DNA from: Pukyongia sp.
Lineage (GTDB): Bacteria; Bacteroidota; Bacteroidia; Flavobacteriales; Flavobacteriaceae
Length of the DNA: 64,000 nucleotides
Assembly (NCBI GenBank): GCA_030148705.1
Contig: JASBSY010000002.1
Span: 28,784 to 92,783 of the forward strand
Reading direction: 5' to 3'
The stretch's first letter is position 1; every line of letters starts with the position of its first letter. Position numbers and translations under genes: made by a program. The notes beneath the pieces were generated by a model that worked only from the letters and a program-made list of their open reading frames with translations, had not been told where the DNA came from and searched no databases. Positions 50,859 through 58,880 of this stretch are shown one piece after another.

Positions 50859-51743
50859 ATGAAAATTGGTATTTACGGACAATTCTATCATCAGAATTCG
50901 GAGACTTATATACAGGGTATACTCGCTGCCTTGAAGGAATCGCCTGTTGAAGTCCTTATCGAGAAGAATTTCCGGGATATGATAAAGGCCCATGAGGCTA
51001 TGGATACTGAAGTGTCTTCTTTTGGCACCTTTACCGAGCTCGATGGCACCTACGATTTGTTTTTCAGCATTGGAGGTGATGGAACTATTCTGAAGTCGGT
51101 GACCTTCGTTAGAGATCTCGATATCCCGATAGTGGGGATCAACACAGGGCGTTTGGGCTTTTTGGCGACTATTCAGAAGGAAAAGATTACCGAGAGCATC
51201 AGACAAATACTTAGCGGGAAATACTCGCTTTCCAGTAGATCACTTATTTCGGTGCACACCAGCCCTAATTCGGAGGAGATAGGGGAGTTAAACTTCGCTT
51301 TAAACGAGGTAGCTATTAACAGGAAGAATACAACATCGATGATCAAGGTCGATACGTTAGTAAACAGCGAATATCTTACATCTTACTGGAGTGATGGCCT
51401 CATCGTATCCACCCCCACCGGTTCTACCGGCTATTCCCTCAGCTGTGGCGGCCCCATCATAGACCCAAGTACCAGCAGTCTGGTTCTCACTCCTATTGCC
51501 CCGCACAATCTCAACGCTCGTCCTTTTGTTATCCCCGATAACAGCGAGATCACCTTAAAGGTCTCCGGAAGGGAGGAATCGTATTTGATTTCCCTGGATT
51601 CGCGAATTGCAACCCTTACCAATCCTACTACTATCCGCATTACACGGGCAGCGTTTACCATTAAAATGGTGCAGCTTTACGACGATAGTTTTATCAATAC
51701 CCTTAGGGAAAAACTACTGTGGGGTGAAGACAAACGCAACTAA
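50859..51743 (+). CDS. nadK: NAD kinase
   Basis: 294 residues. Phosphorylates NAD to NADP. Seen: the GGDGTILK motif (SIGGDGTILKSVTF), GINTGRLGFLATI, LNEVAINRK, DGLIVSTPTGSTGYSLSCGGPI and PIAPHNLNARPFVIPDNSEI. Full length. Cotranscribed with the CBS protein; the PorG-like gene follows 99 bases later with its own promoter. Confidence 0.97.
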   Translation: MKIGIYGQFYHQNSETYIQGILAALKESPVEVLIEKNFRDMIKAHEAMDTEVSSFGTFTELDGTYDLFFSIGGDGTILKSVTFVRDLDIPIVGINTGRLGFLATIQKEKITESIRQILSGKYSLSSRSLISVHTSPNSEEIGELNFALNEVAINRKNTTSMIKVDTLVNSEYLTSYWSDGLIVSTPTGSTGYSLSCGGPIIDPSTSSLVLTPIAPHNLNARPFVIPDNSEITLKVSGREESYLISLDSRIATLTNPTTIRITRAAFTIKMVQLYDDSFINTLREKLLWGEDKRN

Positions 51744-51818
51744 ACAATAAATTACCTTAATTCTTGTTTATCATCAAAGACTATATCGCATAAGAACCTG
51801 CTATGCGAAGTTTATTAT

Positions 51819-51826
51819 TATATTTG
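51819..51826 (+). promoter_or_regulatory. -7 promoter box of the porG operon
   Basis: TATATTTG, perfect match to TAnnTTTG, 16 bases before the ATG. Likely drives porG-uppS-bamA-ompH-ompH. Confidence 0.55.
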
Positions 51827-51842
51827 CATACTTTCAAAGTAT

Positions 51843-52538
51843 ATGAAGTATTTCGCAGTCATTATTCTGTTGTTATCCGGCATCTATTCTACACATTCCC
51901 AGACCTATGAGATAGGAGGTCTTCTGGGTGGATCGAATTACATTGGAGATATTGGTCGGACCAATTATATTGCGCCCAACAGCTTTGCCTTCGGAGGAAT
52001 TTTTAAATGGAACAGAAGTGCCAGGCATGCATTTCGCGGATCTATTATGGTGGCTAATATAAAAGGTGATGATAGCGATTCGAATGAAAGCAGGAGAAAA
52101 CAACGCGGTTATTCGTTCGAAAATACGATAACCGAACTCTCGATTGGCCTCGAATACACTTTCTGGGAATTCAATGTACACAGTGGTAAACCGGTATCGA
52201 CCCCTTATCTTTATACCGGGCTAACTTATTTCAGTTATAATGCACTATGGAAGCGCGGAGCTAACAATATGATTGTGGATTACGATAACGCTTCAACCGC
52301 AGCCATCCCAATGGTGGTAGGGTATAAAACAACTGTAGGCACCAAAATGATGCTCGGATTCGAAATCGGGGCGCGCTATACTTTTACCGATGACCTGGAC
52401 GGCAGCAACCCCGTAAAAGGATTGGCAGACGAGGAGAGCTTGAAGTTCGGAAACACAAATAGTGATGATTGGTACGTGTTTACAGGCATAACCCTTACCT
52501 TTACCTTCGGCAGAAAACCCTGTTACTGTAATTTTTAA
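51843..52538 (+). CDS. porG: Type IX secretion outer-membrane protein PorG-like (DUF6089)
   Basis: 231 residues: signal peptide (MKYFAVIILLLSGIYSTHS), then an eight-strand-like beta barrel (EIGGLLGGSNYIGDIGRTNY, SIGLEYTFWEFNV, TPYLYTGLTYFSYNALW, GITLTFTFGRKPCYCNF). The opening GGSNYxGDI is typical of the DUF6089/PorG family; in Porphyromonas and Flavobacterium this is a T9SS component found in the same order porG-uppS-bamA-ompH. The C-terminal CYC is seen in the family. Overlaps uppS by 1 base. Confidence 0.85.
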   Translation: MKYFAVIILLLSGIYSTHSQTYEIGGLLGGSNYIGDIGRTNYIAPNSFAFGGIFKWNRSARHAFRGSIMVANIKGDDSDSNESRRKQRGYSFENTITELSIGLEYTFWEFNVHSGKPVSTPYLYTGLTYFSYNALWKRGANNMIVDYDNASTAAIPMVVGYKTTVGTKMMLGFEIGARYTFTDDLDGSNPVKGLADEESLKFGNTNSDDWYVFTGITLTFTFGRKPCYCNF

Positions 52539-53281
52539 TGTCACTTCAAAAGAACATAGACGTCGATAAACTTCCTCAGCACCTGGCTGTAATTATGGAT
52601 GGTAATGGTCGATGGGCCAAGCAAAAAGGAATGTTCCGATACATGGGCCATGAAAACGGCACCAAAGCTGTGCGGGAGATCGTCGAAGCCTGTGCCGAAA
52701 TAAACATCCCATATCTCACGCTCTATGCCTTTTCCACCGAAAACTGGAACAGACCTAAGATTGAGGTGGAATTACTGATGAAATTGTTGGTTAATTCATT
52801 GAAAAAGGAAATAAAAACACTTCAGGACAACAACATTAAGCTAAATGCCATCGGCAATCTGGATGCGCTTCCGAAAAAAGCCAGAAAGGAACTGAGCGAT
52901 GTGATGACCAAGACTGAAAACAACGATCGAATGACCCTTACGCTTGCTCTTAGCTACGGTTCCCGAGAAGAAATTACAAAAACAATCAAAGAGATTAGCC
53001 TTAAAGTGAAAAATAACCTAATTTCGCCGTCGGATATAAGCGAGTCACTCATTGATAACCATCTTTACACCCGAAATTTACCGGATGTAGATTTATTGAT
53101 ACGAACAAGTGGTGAGCAGCGCATTAGTAATTTTTTATTATGGCAGATTGCTTACGCCGAATTGTACTTTACCGAAACACTTTGGCCCGATTATACAAAA
53201 GACCATCTTTTTGAAGCCATATTAAATTATCAAAACAGAGAAAGAAGATTTGGAAAAACGAGTGAGCAACTTCAAAATTAG
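52538..53281 (+). CDS. uppS: Isoprenyl transferase (undecaprenyl diphosphate synthase)
   Basis: 247 residues. Makes the C55 carrier lipid for peptidoglycan and O-antigen. Seen: HLAVIMDGNGRWAKQKG with the catalytic Asp, YLTLYAFSTENWNRP, LALSYGSREEI, and DVDLLIRTSGEQRISNFLLWQ, AYAELYFTETLWPDY. Normal length. Overlaps both porG and bamA, so the three are translated from one transcript. Confidence 0.98.
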   Translation: MSLQKNIDVDKLPQHLAVIMDGNGRWAKQKGMFRYMGHENGTKAVREIVEACAEINIPYLTLYAFSTENWNRPKIEVELLMKLLVNSLKKEIKTLQDNNIKLNAIGNLDALPKKARKELSDVMTKTENNDRMTLTLALSYGSREEITKTIKEISLKVKNNLISPSDISESLIDNHLYTRNLPDVDLLIRTSGEQRISNFLLWQIAYAELYFTETLWPDYTKDHLFEAILNYQNRERRFGKTSEQLQN

Positions 53282-55838
53282 TCTACTACCACATAATTTT
53301 AAATCACTGTATTGTATCCTTTTGATAACAGTACTTTCTGTGTTTTCAATTAATGCTCAGGTAAACGAGCTCGACCGAAATAAACGTTATACAATTAGAA
53401 GTATATCCGTAAGCGGCGAACAAAGCTTTAACGAACAAACAGTAATAGCGTTCACCGGGCTTAAAGTAGGCGATCAGCTGTACATTCCGGGTGAAAAACT
53501 GAGTGAAGTAACCAAAAAACTTTGGGAGCAGAACCTGTTCAGCGACATTACCTTTTATGTTACCGACATTGACGGCGACGAAGTAGACCTTGAGCTATAT
53601 ATCGTAGAACTTCCCAAGATGTACGAGGTTACTATCGAAGGGATACGGAAGGGCAAGCAAAAGGAGATCATAAAGGACAATGGATTAAAACCCGGCGTAA
53701 AAATCACAAAAAACCTGCTTACTACCACCAGGAATTACATCACTAATAAATACCGTAAAGAAGGCTACCTCAACACGGATGTGGTAATTAGCATGACTCC
53801 GCATATCGATTCTACAGGTACCGAGATAGCGAAGGATATGGTGATTAAAATAGACAAAGGTGAACGGGTAAAAGTAAGTGACATCAATATAATTGGCAAT
53901 GAGCAACTTTCAGACAAGAAAGTAAGAGGCGCCATGAAAAACACCAAGCAGAAAAACCCGCTTCGTTTCTGGAAACGCTCAAAATACACCGAAGCAGGCT
54001 TTGAAGAAGACAAAGCAAATCTCATAAAGAAATACAAAGAAAAAGGGTATAGGGACGCTCGTATCCTTAACGATACCCTGATCGTAAAAAATGAGAAGAA
54101 GGTAGCCCTGGATATCACAGTAGAAGAAGGCCAGAAATACTACTTCGGGAATATAGACTTCATTGGAAACAGCCGTTATACCGACGGACAACTTCGACAG
54201 CTGCTGGGCATACAAAAAGGGGAAGTCTATAACGGAACCTTGCTTCAGGAGCGAATCGCAGACAACTCCGAGCCCGATGCGAATGATCTTACTAACCTGT
54301 ACCAGAATAACGGTTTCCTGGCGGTTCAGATCAACCCGGTGGAAGTGGCAATAAGACAAGACACCATCGACTTCGAGATCAGGATCATTGAACGAAATGA
54401 ATTCTACTTCGATCATATCACGGTAATTGGAAACACCAAGACCAACGACCATGTTATTTACAGGGAGTTGCGCACCAAACCCGGGCAGAAATACAGTAAA
54501 AGGAATGTTATCCGCACCCTTCGTGAACTGGGGCAATTGGGTTATTTCGATGCCGAGCAACTCACGCCTAATTTCAAAAAGGTTGATGAAGCCAACGGCC
54601 TGGTAGATCTGGAATATTCGGTTATCGAAAAGGGTGCCAGCCAGATCGAACTTCAGGGAGGTTATGGCGGTGGTGGCTTTGTAGGTACACTGGGACTGTC
54701 TTTTAACAACTTTTCCTTAAGGAATATATTTAATCGCGAAGCCTATAAACCGCTTCCTATGGGAGACGGACAGAAACTATCGTTGAGGGCTCAGGCCAGT
54801 AGTTTTTACCAAACCTATAGTCTTTCACTCGTCGAGCCATGGCTTGGTGGAAAGAAACCTATACAGTTAAGCACCTCTTTTTCACATACGGTGCAATACC
54901 TGTACGACTTTGTGAACCGGGATGTGGATAAGACAAGGCGATTCTTAATTACGGGCGGTTCGGTTGGACTGGCCAAGCGACTAAAATGGCCGGACGACTA
55001 CTTTACCTTCTCACAGGCGGTAAGCTTTCAGCATTATAATCTAAAGAATTACAACACCGGTCTGTTTACCTTCGGAGACGGGTATGCAAATAATTTCGCA
55101 TATACTCTGGGGATAAGCCGGAACAGCACCGATTTAAACCCGATTTATCCCAGAAACGGATCGCAATTCAGTCTTTCCGCCAAATTAACACCGCCGTATT
55201 CCGCATTTAACAATGTAGACTACAATGCCCTGGCAGCCGAACGATCCATGCTAGACATTACTACGGTTGACGGTCGTGAGCGAATTGCGGAAATAGATCA
55301 GGAGCGTTTCAAGTGGCTGGAATACTACAAGATAAAATTCCAGGGAACCTGGTATACCAGTGTTTACAAGGACCTGGTTTTGAGAACCAATGCCGAATTC
55401 GGATTTCTTGCTGCCTATAATCAGGACCGCGGAGTTCCCCCTTTTGAAAGGTTCTTTGTAGGAGGTGACGGCCTTGGATCATTCTCCCTGGATGGAAGAG
55501 AAGTGATACAGTTGCGAGGATATCCCAATCAGTCACTTTCTTCCAACGACGGAAATACCATTTACAATAAATTTTCGTTAGAATTAAGATACCCTGTTAC
55601 CTTAAAGCAATTGGCGTCTATTTACGTGCTAACTTTTCTTGAAGGCGGAGGGGCTTATGATGGGTTCAGAAACTATAATCCTTTCAGCATTAATAGGTCA
55701 GCTGGCGCAGGAATCCGTATATTTATGCCTGCATTTGGATTATTGGGGATAGATTTCGGATATGGCTTCGATCCAATTCTCAACGGAACGCAACCAAATG
55801 GATGGGAAACCCACTTTATTATTGGACAACAATTTTAA
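53262..55838 (+). CDS. bamA: Outer-membrane assembly factor BamA
   Basis: 858 residues from the GTG at 53262; a TTG at 53250 would add four residues. Both overlap uppS. Essential Omp85 insertase: a signal peptide (LYCILLITVLSVFSINAQ) after a basic leader, five POTRA domains (for example TIRSISVSGEQSFNEQTV and GNSRYTDGQLRQLLGIQ, ITVIGNTKTNDHVIYREL), then a 16-strand barrel with FFVGGDGLGSFSLDGRE, RGYPNQSLSSNDGN and a C-terminal strand ending in IGQQF. The VRGF/Y motif is RGYP. Confidence 0.97.
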   Translation: MSNFKISLLPHNFKSLYCILLITVLSVFSINAQVNELDRNKRYTIRSISVSGEQSFNEQTVIAFTGLKVGDQLYIPGEKLSEVTKKLWEQNLFSDITFYVTDIDGDEVDLELYIVELPKMYEVTIEGIRKGKQKEIIKDNGLKPGVKITKNLLTTTRNYITNKYRKEGYLNTDVVISMTPHIDSTGTEIAKDMVIKIDKGERVKVSDINIIGNEQLSDKKVRGAMKNTKQKNPLRFWKRSKYTEAGFEEDKANLIKKYKEKGYRDARILNDTLIVKNEKKVALDITVEEGQKYYFGNIDFIGNSRYTDGQLRQLLGIQKGEVYNGTLLQERIADNSEPDANDLTNLYQNNGFLAVQINPVEVAIRQDTIDFEIRIIERNEFYFDHITVIGNTKTNDHVIYRELRTKPGQKYSKRNVIRTLRELGQLGYFDAEQLTPNFKKVDEANGLVDLEYSVIEKGASQIELQGGYGGGGFVGTLGLSFNNFSLRNIFNREAYKPLPMGDGQKLSLRAQASSFYQTYSLSLVEPWLGGKKPIQLSTSFSHTVQYLYDFVNRDVDKTRRFLITGGSVGLAKRLKWPDDYFTFSQAVSFQHYNLKNYNTGLFTFGDGYANNFAYTLGISRNSTDLNPIYPRNGSQFSLSAKLTPPYSAFNNVDYNALAAERSMLDITTVDGRERIAEIDQERFKWLEYYKIKFQGTWYTSVYKDLVLRTNAEFGFLAAYNQDRGVPPFERFFVGGDGLGSFSLDGREVIQLRGYPNQSLSSNDGNTIYNKFSLELRYPVTLKQLASIYVLTFLEGGGAYDGFRNYNPFSINRSAGAGIRIFMPAFGLLGIDFGYGFDPILNGTQPNGWETHFIIGQQF

Positions 55839-55875
55839 CTTTGGCACGATATTTTCTAAATAACAACCAGCAATT

Positions 55876-56715
55876 ATGAAGACACATAAAATACTTTTTT
55901 TCGCGCTTGCAGTTTTTTGCCTTTCATATGTGGCAAACGCACAAAGAGGTGTTCGTATAGGATATATTGATATGGAATATATCCTCGAAAATGTACCTGA
56001 ATACAAAGAGTCGGAAGCACAGCTCGAAGGAAAGGTGCAGCGTTGGAAACTTGATATTGAAAAACAGCAAAAGGAGATCGATCAGATGAAATTGGATTTA
56101 AGCAGCGAACGTGTACTGCTTACCAAGGAACTAATCGAGGAAAGGGATGAAGAAATAAAGATCAAAGAGGACGAAATGCTAAAGTACCAGCAGGATCGCT
56201 TTGGTCCCAACGGCGACTTGATGATACAACGCCGGCAGCTGGTGCAGCCAATTCAGGACCAGGTGTTCAATATCGTACAGGAAATTGCGGTTGCAAAAAA
56301 ATACGACTTCATCTTTGATAAATCGGCCGATATCGTAATGCTGTTTGCTGCAGAACGAAATGACATCAGCGACGAAGTGCTTCGAAGCATTAACAGAGCC
56401 GCCAAACGGGAAGAAGCGACGAATAAAAGAGAAAAAAGAGAGATAGAGGCCAGAGAGGAACTCAATGCAGAAGAAGAAGAGGCTGTTACCGAACGGGAGC
56501 AGGCAATTGAAGAAAAGAAAAACGAGCGGGAACAGATCATGGAAGAAAGAAGACGTGTTCGCGATTCAGTGAGAGCAGCTGCCAAAAGAGAATACGAATT
56601 AAAGAGAGAGCGGCTGTTAAAAGAGCGTGCAGCCCGCAGGGATTCTATACTCAGAGCGCGAAGTGGTGGAGACGGCGCGCCCCCGGACGGCGATGGTGGC
56701 GATGGAGGAATTTAA
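55876..56715 (+). CDS. OmpH/Skp-family chaperone, long form
   Basis: 279 residues: signal peptide (KILFFALAVFCLSYVANA), an OmpH/Skp core (IGYIDMEYILENVPEYKESE, long coiled-coil tentacle, then ILRSINRAAKREEA-like return), and an unusual 90-residue tail of charged coiled coil (EEEAVTEREQAIEEKKNERE) finishing in Gly/Asp-rich GDGAPPDGDGGDGGI. Skp holds unfolded outer-membrane proteins for BamA upstream. Its partner follows at 56770. Confidence 0.92.
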   Translation: MKTHKILFFALAVFCLSYVANAQRGVRIGYIDMEYILENVPEYKESEAQLEGKVQRWKLDIEKQQKEIDQMKLDLSSERVLLTKELIEERDEEIKIKEDEMLKYQQDRFGPNGDLMIQRRQLVQPIQDQVFNIVQEIAVAKKYDFIFDKSADIVMLFAAERNDISDEVLRSINRAAKREEATNKREKREIEAREELNAEEEEAVTEREQAIEEKKNEREQIMEERRRVRDSVRAAAKREYELKRERLLKERAARRDSILRARSGGDGAPPDGDGGDGGI

Positions 56716-56769
56716 AGACGATTAAATAACAAACTAAACATAATAACACTTAATTAAATTACTTTAAAG

Positions 56770-57279
56770 ATGAAAAAGTTCAGATTATTATTGGTAGCCG
56801 CGGTGATGTTCGTTGGTGCTACAGCATTTACACATGCGCAATCAAAAATTGCTCATATCAATACTCAGGATCTTGTAGAAGCAATGCCTGAAATGAAAGC
56901 AGCACAAAGCCAGCTTGAAAAGCTTCAGAAAACGTACGACACTGAAATCAAGGCTATGGCTAAGGAACTCGACACCAAGATGAAACAATACGGTGCGGAA
57001 GCCGATTCTAAGACCGACGAAGAAAACAAGAAACGCGCTGAAGAAGTTCAGGGTATGCAAAACAATATCGGTGCATACCGTCAGCAAGCCCTGCAGGATC
57101 TTCAGAAGAAAGAGGTTGATATTCTTCAGCCAATTCTCGAAAGAGCAAAGGCCGCTATCCAGAAAGTTGCCAGGGCAAAAGGATACCAGTACGTGATGGA
57201 TTCCACTCAAGGTGGAGGCCTGATACTTGCTGAAGGCTACGACCTTCTCGCAGATGTTAAGAAGGAGTTGGGTATCTAA
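56770..57279 (+). CDS. OmpH/Skp-family chaperone, short form
   Basis: 169 residues: signal peptide (RLLLVAAVMFVGATAFTHA), then the standard Skp arrangement IAHINTQDLVEAMPEMKAAQ, a coiled-coil arm and YQYVMDSTQGGGLILAEGYDLL. Paralogous with the previous gene, but without the extra tail. Probably the conventional periplasmic chaperone of the BamA machine. A strong terminator follows. Confidence 0.94.
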   Translation: MKKFRLLLVAAVMFVGATAFTHAQSKIAHINTQDLVEAMPEMKAAQSQLEKLQKTYDTEIKAMAKELDTKMKQYGAEADSKTDEENKKRAEEVQGMQNNIGAYRQQALQDLQKKEVDILQPILERAKAAIQKVARAKGYQYVMDSTQGGGLILAEGYDLLADVKKELGI

Positions 57280-57304
57280 TCCAACCTAAAATAAAATCCT
57301 ATTT

Positions 57305-57334
57305 AACTGCCTGCTGTTTAGCAGGCAGTTTTTA
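57305..57334 (+). terminator. Terminator of the porG-bamA-ompH operon
   Basis: AACTGCCTGC-TGTTTA-GCAGGCAGTT, 10 perfect pairs, followed by TTTATTTTTA. murI begins 12 bases later. Confidence 0.88.
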
Positions 57335-57345
57335 TTTTTATACTT

Positions 57346-58137
57346 ATGAATGCAAACAATCCCATAGGAGTTTTCGATTCGGGCGTTGGAGGAACTTCCA
57401 TCTGGAAGGAAATTCATGGACTGCTGCCGTTCGAACACACGTACTATCTGGCCGACAGCAAGAATGCGCCTTATGGGAACCGGAACTCGGATGAAATCGT
57501 TGCGCTGAGTATAAAAAACACCGAAAAACTAATCAGCCTGGGATCTAAGATTATCGTAGTGGCCTGCAATACCGCAACTACAAATGCAATTTCCATATTG
57601 CGTTCCAGCTTCGACCTTCCCATCATAGGGATTGAACCCGCAATTAAACCGGCGGCACTAAATACCAAAACGGGAAGTATTGGGATCCTGGCTACCAGAG
57701 GAACGCTGAGCAGCAAGCTCTTCCATACAACCAGCGCACTCTTTGCCCGTGATATTTCGGTGTTGGAAATTGTTGGAGAAGGTCTGGTTCCGCTAATTGA
57801 AGAAGGGGATTTGGACAGTCCGAAACTTAAGTCCTTATTACAAACTTACCTGGACCCCATGATAGAAGCCAATATTGACCACCTTGTACTGGGCTGTAGT
57901 CACTACCCCTACCTTATCCCCATGCTACAGACAATGTTGCCGGAAAGCGTGAAAATCATAGACTCGGGAGAAGCAGTTGCCAAACAAACCAAAGCCCTGC
58001 TCGAAGAAGACAAACTCCTTCGTAAAGAACGCACTAAACCCAAACTTCAATTCTATTCCAATTCGGATGCTTCCACCCTTGAATATCTCTTACGATCCTA
58101 TGCAGCTGCCATAGAGGTTGAACAACTGGACTTTTAA
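57346..58137 (+). CDS. murI: Glutamate racemase
   Basis: 263 residues. Makes D-glutamate for peptidoglycan. Catalytic Cys pair in VACNTATTNAISIL and LGCSHYPYLIP; N-terminal IGVFDSGVGGTSIWKEI, and YYLADSKNAPYGNR. Full length. It lies just after the terminator of the chaperone operon, so it needs read-through or an unrecognised promoter. Convergent with the LytTR regulator, overlapping it by 4 bases. Confidence 0.97.
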   Translation: MNANNPIGVFDSGVGGTSIWKEIHGLLPFEHTYYLADSKNAPYGNRNSDEIVALSIKNTEKLISLGSKIIVVACNTATTNAISILRSSFDLPIIGIEPAIKPAALNTKTGSIGILATRGTLSSKLFHTTSALFARDISVLEIVGEGLVPLIEEGDLDSPKLKSLLQTYLDPMIEANIDHLVLGCSHYPYLIPMLQTMLPESVKIIDSGEAVAKQTKALLEEDKLLRKERTKPKLQFYSNSDASTLEYLLRSYAAAIEVEQLDF

Positions 58138-58865
58138 CTAAAATAGGCCAGCAGGTCTTTTTTTCTGGAAGGACTCACCATAATTTGTTTACCGCTTGAA
58201 AGTACTACGCTGCCGCCTTTACCTTTTCGGTATTCGACTATGCAATTCACATTCACAAGGTAAGATTTATGAACTCTGGCGAAACCATTTCCTGCCAGGA
58301 GATCCTCAAAGTATTTAAGCGTCTTACTAACCAACTTCTTTCCCTGCTTTAAGAAAATATGCGTGTAGTTATCGTCGGCCTGGCAATAGAGTATATCTGC
58401 AATTTCGAGGACTTCGAATCCTTGTTGAAGGGGAATGGTGATCTTGCCTGAAACCTGGGAATTTAACGGGGTAAGGACTGAATTTTGCAGTAAATTCTCC
58501 TTGGTCTTGATCTCCGAAACGTAATCTACCGCTTCAATTAGCTTTTCGATAGAAATTGGTTTCAAAAGATAATAGGACGCATGTGCGTTCAAGGCATCCA
58601 TCGCATAGTGATTATAGGCTGTTACAAATACCGTTTCGAATTGGCGGTCGCCCACCTTGTCGAGCAAATCGAAGGCATTGCCATAGGGCATTTCAACATC
58701 GAGGAATACCAGATCCAGGTCATTATTCCTGATGAGCACCAAGGCTTCCTCAACATTCGCCGCCTCACCGGTTATCGTAACATTCGGACAGTATTTCACC
58801 AGATAATTCCTCAGAATTTCTCTGCTGGTTTCTTCGTCTTCTACAATTATAGATCTTAGTTTCAT
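58134..58865 (-). CDS. LytTR-family response regulator
   Basis: 243 residues. Receiver domain with IVEDEETSREIL, the phospho-Asp in LVFLDVEMPYGNAFDLL, VTAYNHYAMDALNA and YYLLKPIS; then a LytTR beta-type DNA-binding domain (LEIADILYCQADDNYTHIFL, FARVHKSYLVNVNCIVEYRKG, KQIMVSPSRKKDLL). Cytosolic. Pairs with the kinase just upstream (16 bases). Confidence 0.95.
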   Translation of the reverse strand: MKLRSIIVEDEETSREILRNYLVKYCPNVTITGEAANVEEALVLIRNNDLDLVFLDVEMPYGNAFDLLDKVGDRQFETVFVTAYNHYAMDALNAHASYYLLKPISIEKLIEAVDYVSEIKTKENLLQNSVLTPLNSQVSGKITIPLQQGFEVLEIADILYCQADDNYTHIFLKQGKKLVSKTLKYFEDLLAGNGFARVHKSYLVNVNCIVEYRKGKGGSVVLSSGKQIMVSPSRKKDLLAYFS

Positions 58866-58880
58866 AAGCCGGAATTCTTA

